A DNA stretch of 64,000 nt from Bacteroidales bacterium (GCA_015060865.1 SUXS01000005.1:1-64000); one strand, 5' to 3'. Counted from the first letter of the stretch, positions 32,279 through 40,394 are shown. The notes: a model not told the origin generated them from the sequence alone. Program-made: numbers and translations.

Positions 32279-33349
32279 ATGGCACTGAAAGGGAATAAGG
32301 GAGAATGGAGTGAACTCTATGCATTCTTCAAATTATTAGCAGATGGTCGCCTTTATTGTGGTGATGGTCAGCTAAACCGCTATGATGACCGATTTTACCC
32401 TATCTTGGAGATATTTCGAGACGATTCTCCAAACAGGAACAGCTATAAAGTGCAGGCTGCCAAGAACAACATTTTGGTGGCAGGAGAAACTATCAGTTTG
32501 GAAATTCCACAAGAGCGATTTAGGCAAGAAGCGTTAGAACTACTCAATCGCATCAAGGGGATGGATGGCAATACAGATTTCTCATACATAGAGCCATTCA
32601 TGGATATGATAGATAACCATACCGTTAAAGCCAAATCTTCTGACAAAGCAGATATCCGTATAGTAATCCATAACCTACAGACAGGTTCCAAGCCTGAACT
32701 CGGTTATAGTATAAAATCCAAACTTGGTGCTGATTCTACATTGATTAACTCAAACAAAGATGGCACTAACTTTATCTACAAGGTACAGGGAGTTTCAGAC
32801 GAAGATGTTGCCACATTTAACTCTTTTGATAAGTTCAAAGAGAAGTTCGACTACCTTAAGTCAATAGGCGCAACTGTTTCTTACCATAAATCTGCGAACA
32901 AGACTCTGCATAACAACCTTACTCTATTGGACTTAGGCATCGAGAGAATTATTGCAGACAGTTTAATTGATTACTATAGCGGAAATGGGAGAACAATAGC
33001 CGAGATTACCGAACATATTTCTATAGCAGACCCACTAAGCATTGCAAGTGATACAGACCAACCAATGTATGCATATAAGGTGAAACAGTTCTTACTTGCT
33101 TTTGCTTTAGGCTTAACATCTTCTACTCCATGGTATGGCAATTTCCATGCTAATGGAGGATATATCGTCGTAAAAGAGGACGGTGATATTATCTGTTATC
33201 ACTTCTTTGACCGTAACGACCTTGAAGATTATCTATTTTTCAATACACGTTTTGAGACTCCAAGCACTTCACGACATCTTTTTGGGGACATTTATCAAGA
33301 AAACGGAAAATACTTCCTTAAATTAAACTTGCAAGTAAGGTTTAAGTAA
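32279..33349 (+). CDS. HpaII-like type II restriction endonuclease
   Basis: 356-residue protein that begins LKGNKGEWSELYAFFKLLADGRLY, (quoted in part: KGNKGEWSELYAFFKLL), the hallmark start of the HpaII restriction enzyme family; HpaII is 358 residues long and cuts C^CGG. A candidate catalytic core is ELGYSIKSKLGADSTLIN (about 138-156), which has the Ser-Ile-Lys-Ser-Lys arrangement seen in these enzymes. The stop overlaps the ATG of the SIR2-like gene (TAATG), so translation is coupled. The sequence is clearly more AT-rich than the chromosome around it, which suggests transfer. Confidence 0.88.
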   Translation: MALKGNKGEWSELYAFFKLLADGRLYCGDGQLNRYDDRFYPILEIFRDDSPNRNSYKVQAAKNNILVAGETISLEIPQERFRQEALELLNRIKGMDGNTDFSYIEPFMDMIDNHTVKAKSSDKADIRIVIHNLQTGSKPELGYSIKSKLGADSTLINSNKDGTNFIYKVQGVSDEDVATFNSFDKFKEKFDYLKSIGATVSYHKSANKTLHNNLTLLDLGIERIIADSLIDYYSGNGRTIAEITEHISIADPLSIASDTDQPMYAYKVKQFLLAFALGLTSSTPWYGNFHANGGYIVVKEDGDIICYHFFDRNDLEDYLFFNTRFETPSTSRHLFGDIYQENGKYFLKLNLQVRFK

Positions 33350-34419
33350 TGAGTAAAATTGTCTATCTCATGGGGGCAGGTGCCAGTAGAGGTATAAGAA
33401 CCTACGATGCCCCTCATCAATATCCATTTACGACGGATGAAATTGTAGAAGGACTTCCTATTGTTAGCGAACTGTACGGACGTCTAAATAATACATACAA
33501 TTTGATTACTGATCTTTCTTCTACAGAAAAGCAGTATTTTACTCAAGATGGTATCCCCTATACGAGTGAGCAAGCAAAAGAATCTTTATTAAAAGATATA
33601 GCATGGTTAAGAGACGAAACCAGGAGACATGCAACCATAGATACATTTGCTAAAAAGCTCTATCTCACAAGAAAAAACAACGATTACCAAAAGGTGAAAT
33701 TGATATTATCCATTTTCTTTGTAATTGAGCAACTTATAGGAAAAGCAGACAGTAGATACGATACCTTTCTTGCAAGCATACTCGACAAAAGACTTGAGAT
33801 ACCCGACAATATTAAAATATTAACTTGGAACTACGACAGACAATTTGAATTTGTGTATAGAGAATACACAGAAGATAGGTATATCAATGCAATTAATAGT
33901 AGCCAACTAGGAGTGTTTGATTTTCGAAGAAATGAAATATTAAATAATAAATGGAGTATATACAAGATCAATGGGACTGCAGATTTTGACATTCCTTTAC
34001 AGTACGCCCTTTCAGATGAACAGTCTCTAAGTCCCAAATCATTGGATTATATCTTAGGACAATACGCTAAGTCCGTATATTCTAGCGGCATAGTAGTGAA
34101 TAATTCTCGCCTGTACTTTGCATGGGAAAATCAAGACCACACGAAAGAACTTTTTACAAGAGCGGCACAAGACATACAAGACGCAAACATACTCATTGTT
34201 ATTGGATATACCTTTCCATTTTTCAATCGCGAGACAGACAGATTTTTGTTTAAGAATATGCCTAATCTTAAGAAAATATACATACAGGATCCTAATGCAG
34301 AACAATTAAAACAAAATATTCAACCTGTTTTGTCGCCAGAACAAGATGCAGTTGCTTTAGGAAATCATATAATAACTATAACCAATTGCAATCAATTTTT
34401 CTTACCGCCTGAGTTGTAA
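33349..34419 (+). CDS. SIR2-like domain protein in the restriction operon
   Basis: 356-residue protein with a Rossmann-type NAD-binding start, YLMGAGASRG (residues 6-15), then DTFAKKLYL (98-106), LTWNYDRQFEF (158-168) and VIGYTFPFFNRETDRFLF near the end, as in SIR2_2/ThsA-type defence proteins. Such proteins often deplete NAD+ on phage infection. At the place where the catalytic His-Gly is expected the protein has YKINGTADF, that is Asn208 instead of His, so NADase activity is uncertain. AT-rich like its neighbours, coupled to the nuclease gene (1-base overlap) and 10 bases before the HNH gene. A role in defence or in guarding the R-M system is inference. Confidence 0.75.
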   Translation: MSKIVYLMGAGASRGIRTYDAPHQYPFTTDEIVEGLPIVSELYGRLNNTYNLITDLSSTEKQYFTQDGIPYTSEQAKESLLKDIAWLRDETRRHATIDTFAKKLYLTRKNNDYQKVKLILSIFFVIEQLIGKADSRYDTFLASILDKRLEIPDNIKILTWNYDRQFEFVYREYTEDRYINAINSSQLGVFDFRRNEILNNKWSIYKINGTADFDIPLQYALSDEQSLSPKSLDYILGQYAKSVYSSGIVVNNSRLYFAWENQDHTKELFTRAAQDIQDANILIVIGYTFPFFNRETDRFLFKNMPNLKKIYIQDPNAEQLKQNIQPVLSPEQDAVALGNHIITITNCNQFFLPPEL

Positions 34420-34429
34420 TTCTAATATC

Positions 34430-35224
34430 ATGAAAGTCATAACAGAAAGCAGAACCAGAAGACCGTGGGAAAGACATGAATTTATATTGGTGTTGAATCA
34501 ATATATGAAAATGCCCTTTGGCAAAATGCATAGTAAAAATGCTGATATTGCAGCCTTGGCTAACCTTTTAGGACGAACACCTGGATCTGTTGCAATGCGA
34601 TTAGTTAATTTTGCATCTTGTGACCCCATCTTAGCAGAGCGTAATATAAAAGGTCTTTCTGGAGGAAAAGATCAATGTATGCCCTATTGGGAAGAGTTCT
34701 GCCATGACCGTGAATCGTTGATGTATGAGAGTGAACAGATTTTAGCACAATTGCAAAACACCACGATTGAAAAAAAGTTTCACCACATATTAGATGTTAA
34801 TACAGAACTAAAAGGTGAATCAATGGAACGTGTGGTCAAGACAAGAGTTAATCAAGAGGTCTTCAGGCAAATGATATTGTCTGTATATGATAATCGCTGT
34901 GCTATCACAGGCATCAATGAAAAAGACTTATTATTAGCTAGTCACATAAAGCCATGGTCTGTAGATGTTGAAAACAGGTTAAATCCTCAGAATGGTTTGT
35001 GCTTATCAGCTTTATATGATAGAGCCTTTGATAAAGGACTGATTAGTATTGACGAGCAGTACAAGGTCATTCTATCGCAGCGTTTGAAACAGCATTGTAC
35101 AGAAAGTTATTTCGAGCAATATTTTGGATGTATAGAAGGAAAGGCTTTGACTATTCCTTTTGAGGATTACAAGCCTAATCCCTTATTTCTAGAATATCAT
35201 AGAGACTGTATTTTGCAGCGTTAA
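34430..35224 (+). CDS. HNH endonuclease family protein
   Basis: 264-residue protein. The N-terminal part (RRPWERHEFILVLNQYMK and LLGRTPGSVAMRLVNFASCD) is a DNA-binding-like helical domain common in Bacteroidetes HNH proteins; the C-terminal part has CAITGINEKDLLLASHIKPW (about 159-178) and NPQNGLCLSALYDRAFDKGLI (quoted in part: NPQNGLCLSALYDRAFD), a typical HNH_2 motif. Genes of this type are often called putative restriction endonucleases. It is the last gene of the operon, before a terminator. It could be a second nuclease of the system or a modification-dependent enzyme; the sequence does not tell. Confidence 0.82.
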   Translation: MKVITESRTRRPWERHEFILVLNQYMKMPFGKMHSKNADIAALANLLGRTPGSVAMRLVNFASCDPILAERNIKGLSGGKDQCMPYWEEFCHDRESLMYESEQILAQLQNTTIEKKFHHILDVNTELKGESMERVVKTRVNQEVFRQMILSVYDNRCAITGINEKDLLLASHIKPWSVDVENRLNPQNGLCLSALYDRAFDKGLISIDEQYKVILSQRLKQHCTESYFEQYFGCIEGKALTIPFEDYKPNPLFLEYHRDCILQR

Positions 35225-35236
35225 CATTTCAATAAG

Positions 35237-35259
35237 AACACCTTATAAGGAGTTTTTTT
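35237..35259 (+). terminator. Terminator of the restriction-modification operon
   Basis: Stem AACACCTTATAAGGAGTT (35237-35254, one A-A mismatch around the palindrome CCTTATAAGG), then a run of T. Confidence 0.75.
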
Positions 35260-35313
35260 GTCCAAGTCGATGCGAAAGTTGAGAACGCTGATATCCAAAT
35301 AATTGCAATAGGC

Positions 35314-35346
35314 ATGTCCAAGATATGTCCAAGATATGTCCAAGAC
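35314..35346. repeat. Three tandem copies of an 11-bp unit
   Basis: ATGTCCAAGAT at 35314-35324 and 35325-35335, and ATGTCCAAGAC at 35336-35346, 57 bases before the vsr start. Confidence 0.9.
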
Positions 35347-35402
35347 GATAATTAATAGCAAAACTGATAATTTACAGAACCACCTAACACGCTAACATCC
35401 TC

Positions 35403-35921
35403 ATGCCCGACAAAATGACCCAAGAGCAGCGGCACCGATGCATGGCCAGCATACACAGCCGCGACACCAAGCCGGAGATGACGGTGAGGCGATACCTCCA
35501 TAGCCGAGGATTCCGCTACAGGGTGAACGTGAAGGGGCTGCCGGGCACGCCCGACATCGTGCTGCGCAAGTACCGCACGGTGATATTCATACACGGATGC
35601 TTCTGGCATGGGCATGAGGGATGCCGATACTTTGTGATGCCCAAGAGCAATACGGACTTCTGGACACAGAAAATAACACGCAACCAAGAGCGTGACCTGG
35701 AACGTCGCTCCCAGCTGAAGCGGATGGGATGGCACACCATCGTCATCTGGGAATGTCAGCTCAAGCCCAAGACACGCGAGGCCACACTTGCCGAGCTGGA
35801 GCATCTGCTACACAAGACCTACCTCGACAACCTGCGCCCACGCAAGGCGGTGACATACGCCTTCGACACGGAGCCTGCGCCTCTCGCTGCGGAAGAGCAA
35901 GTGGAGTATGGGAAAAGTTGA
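35403..35921 (+). CDS. vsr: Very short patch repair (Vsr) endonuclease
   Basis: 172-residue mismatch endonuclease that nicks 5' of the T in T:G mismatches formed by deamination of 5-methylcytosine. Family motifs are MASIHSRDTKPEMTVRRYLH, GTPDIVLRKYRTVIFIHGCF (catalytic Asp, His) followed by WHGHEGC, and VIWECQLK. Its position next to a C5-methyltransferase fits its job of repairing hot spots made by that methylation. It is less AT-rich than the HNH and SIR2 genes and separated from them by a terminator, so it may have joined the island separately. The stop lies at the start of a 7-bp tandem repeat. Confidence 0.93.
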   Translation: MPDKMTQEQRHRCMASIHSRDTKPEMTVRRYLHSRGFRYRVNVKGLPGTPDIVLRKYRTVIFIHGCFWHGHEGCRYFVMPKSNTDFWTQKITRNQERDLERRSQLKRMGWHTIVIWECQLKPKTREATLAELEHLLHKTYLDNLRPRKAVTYAFDTEPAPLAAEEQVEYGKS

Positions 35922-35944
35922 AAGATGAAAGTTGAAAGTTGAAA
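35917..35944. repeat. 7-bp tandem repeat (GTTGAAA) x4 at the vsr stop
   Basis: gttgaaa, gatgaaa, gttgaaa, gttgaaa without gaps. Confidence 0.85.
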
Positions 35945-36068
35945 GACGCAGCGTAGCGAGTGCAGAAACCGCTTGCGGGATTATGCCGAGCCAGCAAGTC
36001 TTTATAAATGCAAAGCATTTATAAAGGTTGATGGATGATGGTTTATAGTTGAAGGGGTTATGGTCGTG

Positions 36069-36118
36069 TGTCATCTCGAACAGAAGTGAGAGATCCCTCG
36101 CACAAGCTCGGGATGACA
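36069..36118. repeat. REP-like palindromic repeat (TGTCATC...GATGACA)
   Basis: The ends TGTCATCTCGA (36069-36079) and TCGGGATGACA (36108-36118) pair with one mismatch; the middle is agagatccctcgcacaagc. The form is that of dispersed REP-type hairpins. Confidence 0.6.
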
Positions 36119-36235
36119 TATAGGGTTGAGAGTTGAAAGAGAACGAGAACGAGAACGAGAACGATGACGATTACGCTTACGATTACAGAAATACACGCCC
36201 TCTATGAAACAACGAAAACGATAACGATAACCACT

Positions 36236-36259
36236 ATCCGGAAGGCAACTCCTAACTCC
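36236..36259. repeat. 24-bp repeat, copy 1
   Basis: The stretch beginning atccggaaggcaactcc is identical to 40395-40418 over 24 bases; both copies lie in intergenic low-complexity DNA. Confidence 0.85.
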
Positions 36260-36446
36260 GAATTCCTAAAATAACCGCAGATTACCCCAATTACTCAGAT
36301 TAATAAATATTAAGACGATGACAAATGGCAATTGTCCGAAGCAATTAGAAAAATTCAAATTCCACCGGACAATTGCGACGACAATGCACCTATAAGTGGA
36401 GCGAAGGTTAAGGGTTATAGGGCAGGTACGTATGTTCGTAAATTCG

Positions 36447-36538
36447 AAGTTCGTCGGTTTTTTGCAGCAGTAGGCTGGAAAGTTCGTCGAGTTTTTGCAG
36501 CAGAAGGCGGAAAAGTTCGTCGAGTTTTTGCAGTTTTA
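36447..36538. repeat. 33-bp tandem repeat upstream of the ATPase gene
   Basis: Units start at 36447, 36480 and 36513 (AAGTTCGTCG, then a T-run and GCAGCAG); 2.8 copies, 33 bp each. The period is divisible by three, so a short frame reads KVRRVFAAEGG repeatedly, but I see no real gene there. Confidence 0.85.
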
Positions 36539-36539
36539 C

Positions 36540-36570
36540 TTGCGTAATCCACTGACATCATGTATCTTTG
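36540..36570 (+). promoter_or_regulatory. Promoter of the ATPase operon
   Basis: TTG (36540-36542), 20 bases, TATCTTTG (36563-36570), 21 bases before the ATG at 36592. Confidence 0.75.
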
Positions 36571-36591
36571 TGCAAAGATAGATATTTCCTT

Positions 36592-37905
36592 ATGAAAAGA
36601 TATGCTTATAGACAACTAAAGTCATGGAGAGAGAAGCCTGACAACATGCGTAAACCGCTAATCATAGAGGGGGCTCGTCAGACAGGTAAGACATGGCTGG
36701 CTACCGAATTTGGTAAGCATGAATTCAAGAACATCGTCACCATCAACTTTGAGGATGCAGAGCCTATACGCAGTATATTTGAGTTAGACTTTGACATCAA
36801 TCGCATCATACTCGCCATACAAGCCTATACGCAGCAGACAATAGTGCCTGGGAATACACTTATCTTCTTTGATGAGATACAGTATGCACGGCGAGGATTA
36901 CTCTCGCTTAAATATTTCAAGGAAAAGGCCCCTCAGTATCATGTCATCGCCGCTGGCTCATTGTTGGGCGTCATTGACCATAAGAACGACTCGTTTCCTG
37001 TAGGAAAAGTGGAGTTTCTGCGTATCTATCCGCTATGCTTCGAAGAATTCTTGCTGGCCATAGGGCATCAGGGAATGGTGGATTTGCTGCACTCGAGGGA
37101 TTGGGCTGCAATACAAGCCTTCGAACAACAGATGACCAATTACCTACGTCTGTACTACTATGTGGGAGGAATGCCAGAGGCGGTAAAAACTTTCGCTGAG
37201 AGTTTGGATTATAAGGCCGTACGTACGGTGCACGAGCAATTGCTGAAATCATACCACAACGATTTCAGCAAGCACCCACCTCAGGAAATCGTCAAGCGTA
37301 TGCAGCTATTATGGCAGTCGGTGCCACAACAACTGTCAAAAGAAAACAAGCGGTTTGTATATTCAGCCGTGAGAGGCAGCGCAAGAGCCAAAGACTTTGA
37401 AACGAGTATACAATGGCTGCAAGATGCTGGACTGATATATAAGATAACACGCGTTGTGGCAGGTGAGATTCCGCTTGCAGGGTTCGAAGAACCAGAGAAT
37501 TTCAAACTCTACATGCTCGACATCGGTCTGTTGGGAGCGATGAACAATATGAGCGAGACAACACTCATCGAAGGCAATCAGTTTTTTGCACAATATAAAG
37601 GGGCATTAACCGAGCAATTTGTATTACAAGAACTCCAATGTGCTGAAATCAAGCCCATCCATTATTGGGCTCCTGAAACGGGTATTGCGGAAGTGGATTT
37701 TGTCATACAGCACGAAAACGACATCATCCCCATAGAGGTAAAGGCTGAACGCAACTTGCGGGCAAAGTCTTTGGCTGCATTCATCAACAGGTATCATACA
37801 CCGCAGGCTATACGCACCTCTCTATCATCATACCAACATGGAGATACCGTTACAGACCTTCCCTTATATGCCATTTCTATATTAAAGGAGGTGCTTCATG
37901 GCTGA
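36592..37905 (+). CDS. AAA-family ATPase with DUF4143 domain
   Basis: 437 residues from the ATG at 36592 (the ATG at 36568 overlaps the promoter). Walker A is LIIEGARQTGKTWLATEFGK (about 24-43) and Walker B TLIFFDEIQYARRGLLSLKY (quoted from about 90); the middle has VGGMPEAVKTFAE, and the C-terminal DUF4143 region ends with EVDFVIQHENDIIPIEVKAE, an arrangement like a PD-(D/E)XK nuclease core. Proteins of this type are frequent in Bacteroidetes in many copies; their function is unsettled, with suggestions of DNA or mobile-element-related roles. The stop overlaps the start of the next gene by 8 bases. Confidence 0.88.
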   Translation: MKRYAYRQLKSWREKPDNMRKPLIIEGARQTGKTWLATEFGKHEFKNIVTINFEDAEPIRSIFELDFDINRIILAIQAYTQQTIVPGNTLIFFDEIQYARRGLLSLKYFKEKAPQYHVIAAGSLLGVIDHKNDSFPVGKVEFLRIYPLCFEEFLLAIGHQGMVDLLHSRDWAAIQAFEQQMTNYLRLYYYVGGMPEAVKTFAESLDYKAVRTVHEQLLKSYHNDFSKHPPQEIVKRMQLLWQSVPQQLSKENKRFVYSAVRGSARAKDFETSIQWLQDAGLIYKITRVVAGEIPLAGFEEPENFKLYMLDIGLLGAMNNMSETTLIEGNQFFAQYKGALTEQFVLQELQCAEIKPIHYWAPETGIAEVDFVIQHENDIIPIEVKAERNLRAKSLAAFINRYHTPQAIRTSLSSYQHGDTVTDLPLYAISILKEVLHG

Positions 37906-38200
37906 AAAAATGACACAAGCCGAACGGATACGGCACATGGAGCAGCTGTATGACCTGGCGACGGAGGCGATGAAGGAGCAGCCCATGAGTGCCAGCACAC
38001 ATGCCAAGGCTCAGGAGGCCATGGCCGAGCTTGCCGCATACTACGGCAGCGACGAGTGGAAGCAGGACTTTGCCGATGACGAGGCTGGCCTGCTGCCCAA
38101 GGACCTGAAGCGCGAGGTGCTCTCGGAGGATGGGTTGTGGAACTTGCTGGCGGACTGGGATGAAGCGCCCTTTCCCCATAAACAACTACACAATGAATAA
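37898..38200 (+). CDS. DUF4298 family protein
   Basis: 100-residue soluble helical protein. The C-terminal part, YYGSDEWKQDFADDEAGLLP followed by DLKREVLSEDGLWNLLADWDE, matches the pattern I know for DUF4298, whose function is unknown. It is translationally linked on both sides: its start overlaps the ATPase stop by 8 bases and its end overlaps the start of the reductase gene by 8 bases. That tight coupling suggests the three products are made in fixed ratio. Confidence 0.85.
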   Translation: MAEKMTQAERIRHMEQLYDLATEAMKEQPMSASTHAKAQEAMAELAAYYGSDEWKQDFADDEAGLLPKDLKREVLSEDGLWNLLADWDEAPFPHKQLHNE

Positions 38201-39062
38201 GATACTGATCACCGGGGTTAGTGGATTTGTAGGGAGCCGTATAGCCAAGGCTCTGCAGGAGCGGTATGAGCTGATAACGCCGACTCACCGTGAGTGTGAC
38301 ATCACGTCAGGCGAGGCCGTGGAGGCGTACGTGGAGCGGCATCGTCCACAGGCGATACTGCACCTGGCAGCATTGTCGAACACGGGGTATTGTGAGCAGC
38401 ACCCCGAAGAGAGTATGCAAGTGAACGTGCAAGGGGTGGCAAACATAGCCGAGGCGGCGGCACGGTATGGATGTAAGCTGGTGTGGTTCTCATCGGACCA
38501 GGTGTATAATGGCAACCGCGAGCAGGGATTGCTCAGCGAGGAGGTGTCCGTATGTCCCGAAAATCACTACGGTCGGCACAAGCTGCTGGCCGAGGAGGAG
38601 GCACTGCGTAGATGTTCCGACAGCGTGGCACTGCGGGCTACATGGATGTATGACATACGGCGCGAGGGGATGCCCATACACAATAACTTCGTGCTCAACA
38701 TCGAGGAGGCGCTACGCCAGCACACCCCGATACGCTTTGCCACAAGGGAGTATCGCGGCATCACGTGGGTGGACGAGGTGGTGCGCAACATACCGCATAC
38801 GCTGACACTGCCGGGTGGAGTATATAACTTCGGTGCCGAGAATACGCTCAACACCTACGACACGGCAGTGGCCTACCTAAAGATGATGGGATGCGACGCG
38901 CCTGACATCGCCGTAGCAGACCATGAACGCTTTGCTGCACATGTGCGCAACATCAGCATATCGATGCACAAGACCACAGAGGCCTCGAACGGTGCCATAC
39001 AGTTTGCCAACACGGTGGAGGGGCTGAGGAGGTTTGTAGAAGATATGAACGATTTACGATGA
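38193..39062 (+). CDS. RmlD-like NAD(P)-dependent sugar reductase/epimerase (SDR)
   Basis: 289-residue extended short-chain dehydrogenase. The start KILITGVSGFVGSRIAKAL has the GxxGxxG dinucleotide loop, WFSSDQVYNG and NHYGRHKLLAEE give the Ser and YxxxK of the active site, and ALRATWMYD with TWVDEVVRNI match dTDP-4-dehydrorhamnose reductase-like proteins. A nucleotide-sugar or similar substrate is likely, but no rhamnose genes are nearby. The ATG at 38193 fits the family start; the open frame begins earlier inside the DUF4298 gene. Confidence 0.85.
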   Translation: MNKILITGVSGFVGSRIAKALQERYELITPTHRECDITSGEAVEAYVERHRPQAILHLAALSNTGYCEQHPEESMQVNVQGVANIAEAAARYGCKLVWFSSDQVYNGNREQGLLSEEVSVCPENHYGRHKLLAEEEALRRCSDSVALRATWMYDIRREGMPIHNNFVLNIEEALRQHTPIRFATREYRGITWVDEVVRNIPHTLTLPGGVYNFGAENTLNTYDTAVAYLKMMGCDAPDIAVADHERFAAHVRNISISMHKTTEASNGAIQFANTVEGLRRFVEDMNDLR

Positions 39063-39082
39063 ATGATTAACGAAGACGAACC

Positions 39083-39373
39083 ATGTACCAGAAATTTATC
39101 ATAACCCAAGACGGCGTGCTACGCTTTGGCCATGTGTATCAGCATCGCGACCTGCTGACGTGGGGCGAGGAGTGCCCCTACGGCGGCGGACTGTGGAAGG
39201 TGGACGAGGAACGCCGTGCAATACTACTCTACGGCCGCTCGTTTGTCTTCGGGCCTCCACAGATAGAGCAGGTGAAACGCATAGAATGGAGCGGCACAGG
39301 AGGTGCGCCACGTCCACTGTTCTACCTGCCACACTGGCCATCGGAGGAGCAGCTGGTGCCGGTGATGGTATGA
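39083..39373 (+). CDS. Hypothetical protein, 96 aa
   Basis: Unrecognised small protein, MYQKFIITQDGVLRFGHVYQ at the start, probably mostly beta strands, with LLTWGEECPYGGGLWKVDEE and RAILLYGRSFVFGPP. No signal peptide. It follows the reductase gene after 20 bases and precedes the esterase gene, so it is likely the last gene of the ATPase-DUF4298-reductase operon. Function unknown. Confidence 0.65.
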   Translation: MYQKFIITQDGVLRFGHVYQHRDLLTWGEECPYGGGLWKVDEERRAILLYGRSFVFGPPQIEQVKRIEWSGTGGAPRPLFYLPHWPSEEQLVPVMV

Positions 39374-39415
39374 CTCTTAATTCCTGATAGACAAAAACTC
39401 TAAACGAAACAACCC

Positions 39416-40297
39416 ATGAAACGAACATTCCTTACATTAGTAGCCCTAATGGCCATCAGCATGGCCAGTATGGCTCAAGGCTGGAGACAGCAGGTGAGCC
39501 GAGTAGAAGAACACACCATACAGAGCGAAGTGCTGGGGGCCGAACGCAACTATACGGTATATCTGCCCGCAGGGTACGACATCGACAAGGAGAAGACATA
39601 CCCGGTGCTGTACCTGCTGCACGGCATGGATGGCACGAACAAGGATTGGTTTGACCGCGGACATGTGAAGGACGTGATGGACCAGCTCACCGCCTCGGGC
39701 GAGGCCGATGCCATGATCATCGTGAGCCCCGATGCAGGCGGCTCGGTGCGCGAGGGCAAGTGGAACGGCTACTTCGACATGCGGGGATGGAACTACGAGG
39801 AGTTCTTCTTCACCGAGTTCCTGCCCACGATAGAGAAGGAGTACCGCATCAAGGCCGACAAGCAGCACCGCGCCATAGCAGGCCTCTCGATGGGTGGTGG
39901 CGGCTGCACCAGCTATGCCCAGCGCCATGCCGACATGTTTGGTGCATGCTATGCCATGAGCGCCTTCCTGCACATGGGTGCCGAGGGAGTAGATGCACAG
40001 AAGGTGGCCCAGGGCGACAAGACGGCACTGCTCTTTGACGCTGCCCACCGGCTGAGCTGCGTGGACTACGTGAAGAATGCCGATGAAGCCCGCAAGCAGG
40101 AGCTGCGCACGGTGAAGTGGTTTGTCGACTGTGGAGACGACGACTTCCTCTTCGACGGCAACATAGACTTCTACCAGGCCATGTGCCGTGCACACATCCC
40201 CTGTCAGCTGCGCGTACGCGATGGCGGACACACCTGGGAGTACTGGCACTCGGCACTCTACATAGCACTGCCCTGGGTGAGCAGGAGTTTCAATTGA
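39416..40297 (+). CDS. Secreted esterase of the esterase-D/CE1 type
   Basis: 293-residue alpha/beta hydrolase with a signal peptide (MKRTFLTLVALMAISMASMAQ). The nucleophile is Ser158 in AGLSMGGGG, the acid is probably in WFVDCGDDDFLFDGN and the histidine in RDGGHTWEYW. Similar proteins are feruloyl or acetyl esterases that deacylate polysaccharides, or S-formylglutathione hydrolases; the signal peptide favours carbohydrate de-esterification in the periplasm. It opens the glycosidase cluster. An internally deleted relative lies at 49048-49569. Confidence 0.85.
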   Translation: MKRTFLTLVALMAISMASMAQGWRQQVSRVEEHTIQSEVLGAERNYTVYLPAGYDIDKEKTYPVLYLLHGMDGTNKDWFDRGHVKDVMDQLTASGEADAMIIVSPDAGGSVREGKWNGYFDMRGWNYEEFFFTEFLPTIEKEYRIKADKQHRAIAGLSMGGGGCTSYAQRHADMFGACYAMSAFLHMGAEGVDAQKVAQGDKTALLFDAAHRLSCVDYVKNADEARKQELRTVKWFVDCGDDDFLFDGNIDFYQAMCRAHIPCQLRVRDGGHTWEYWHSALYIALPWVSRSFN

Positions 40298-40394
40298 TGC
40301 TAATGTGGCAAAGCCACGGTTAATAGCGGCAAGCGCAGGTTAAGGAGTCAACGAAGACTCAGCGAGCAAGGAAGTAACGAAGACGAAAACCAAC

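Larger units (their letters stand above)
35945..36446. other. Gene-free stretch rich in simple repeats
   Basis: About 500 bases without a convincing gene. It holds a 50-base inverted repeat (36069-36118), hexamer repeats GAACGA x4 running into tgacga/ttacga units (36141-36188), aacgat repeats (36211-36230), and the 24-mer from 36236 to 36259 that recurs identically at 40395-40418. Confidence 0.7.

Noticed and set aside
32279..33349. Naming the nuclease gene hpaIIR
   Set aside because: Similarity to HpaII is clear at the N-terminus, but cleavage specificity was not tested, so no symbol is given.
36332..36547. Small frame with KVRRVFAAEGG repeats before the ATPase
   Set aside because: The protein repeat simply mirrors a 33-bp tandem DNA repeat that overlaps the promoter; reported as a repeat instead.
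39446..40249. Open frame of 267 codons opposite the esterase gene
   Set aside because: Antisense of a conserved esterase with signal peptide and active-site motifs; the same shadow also appears at the deleted copy.
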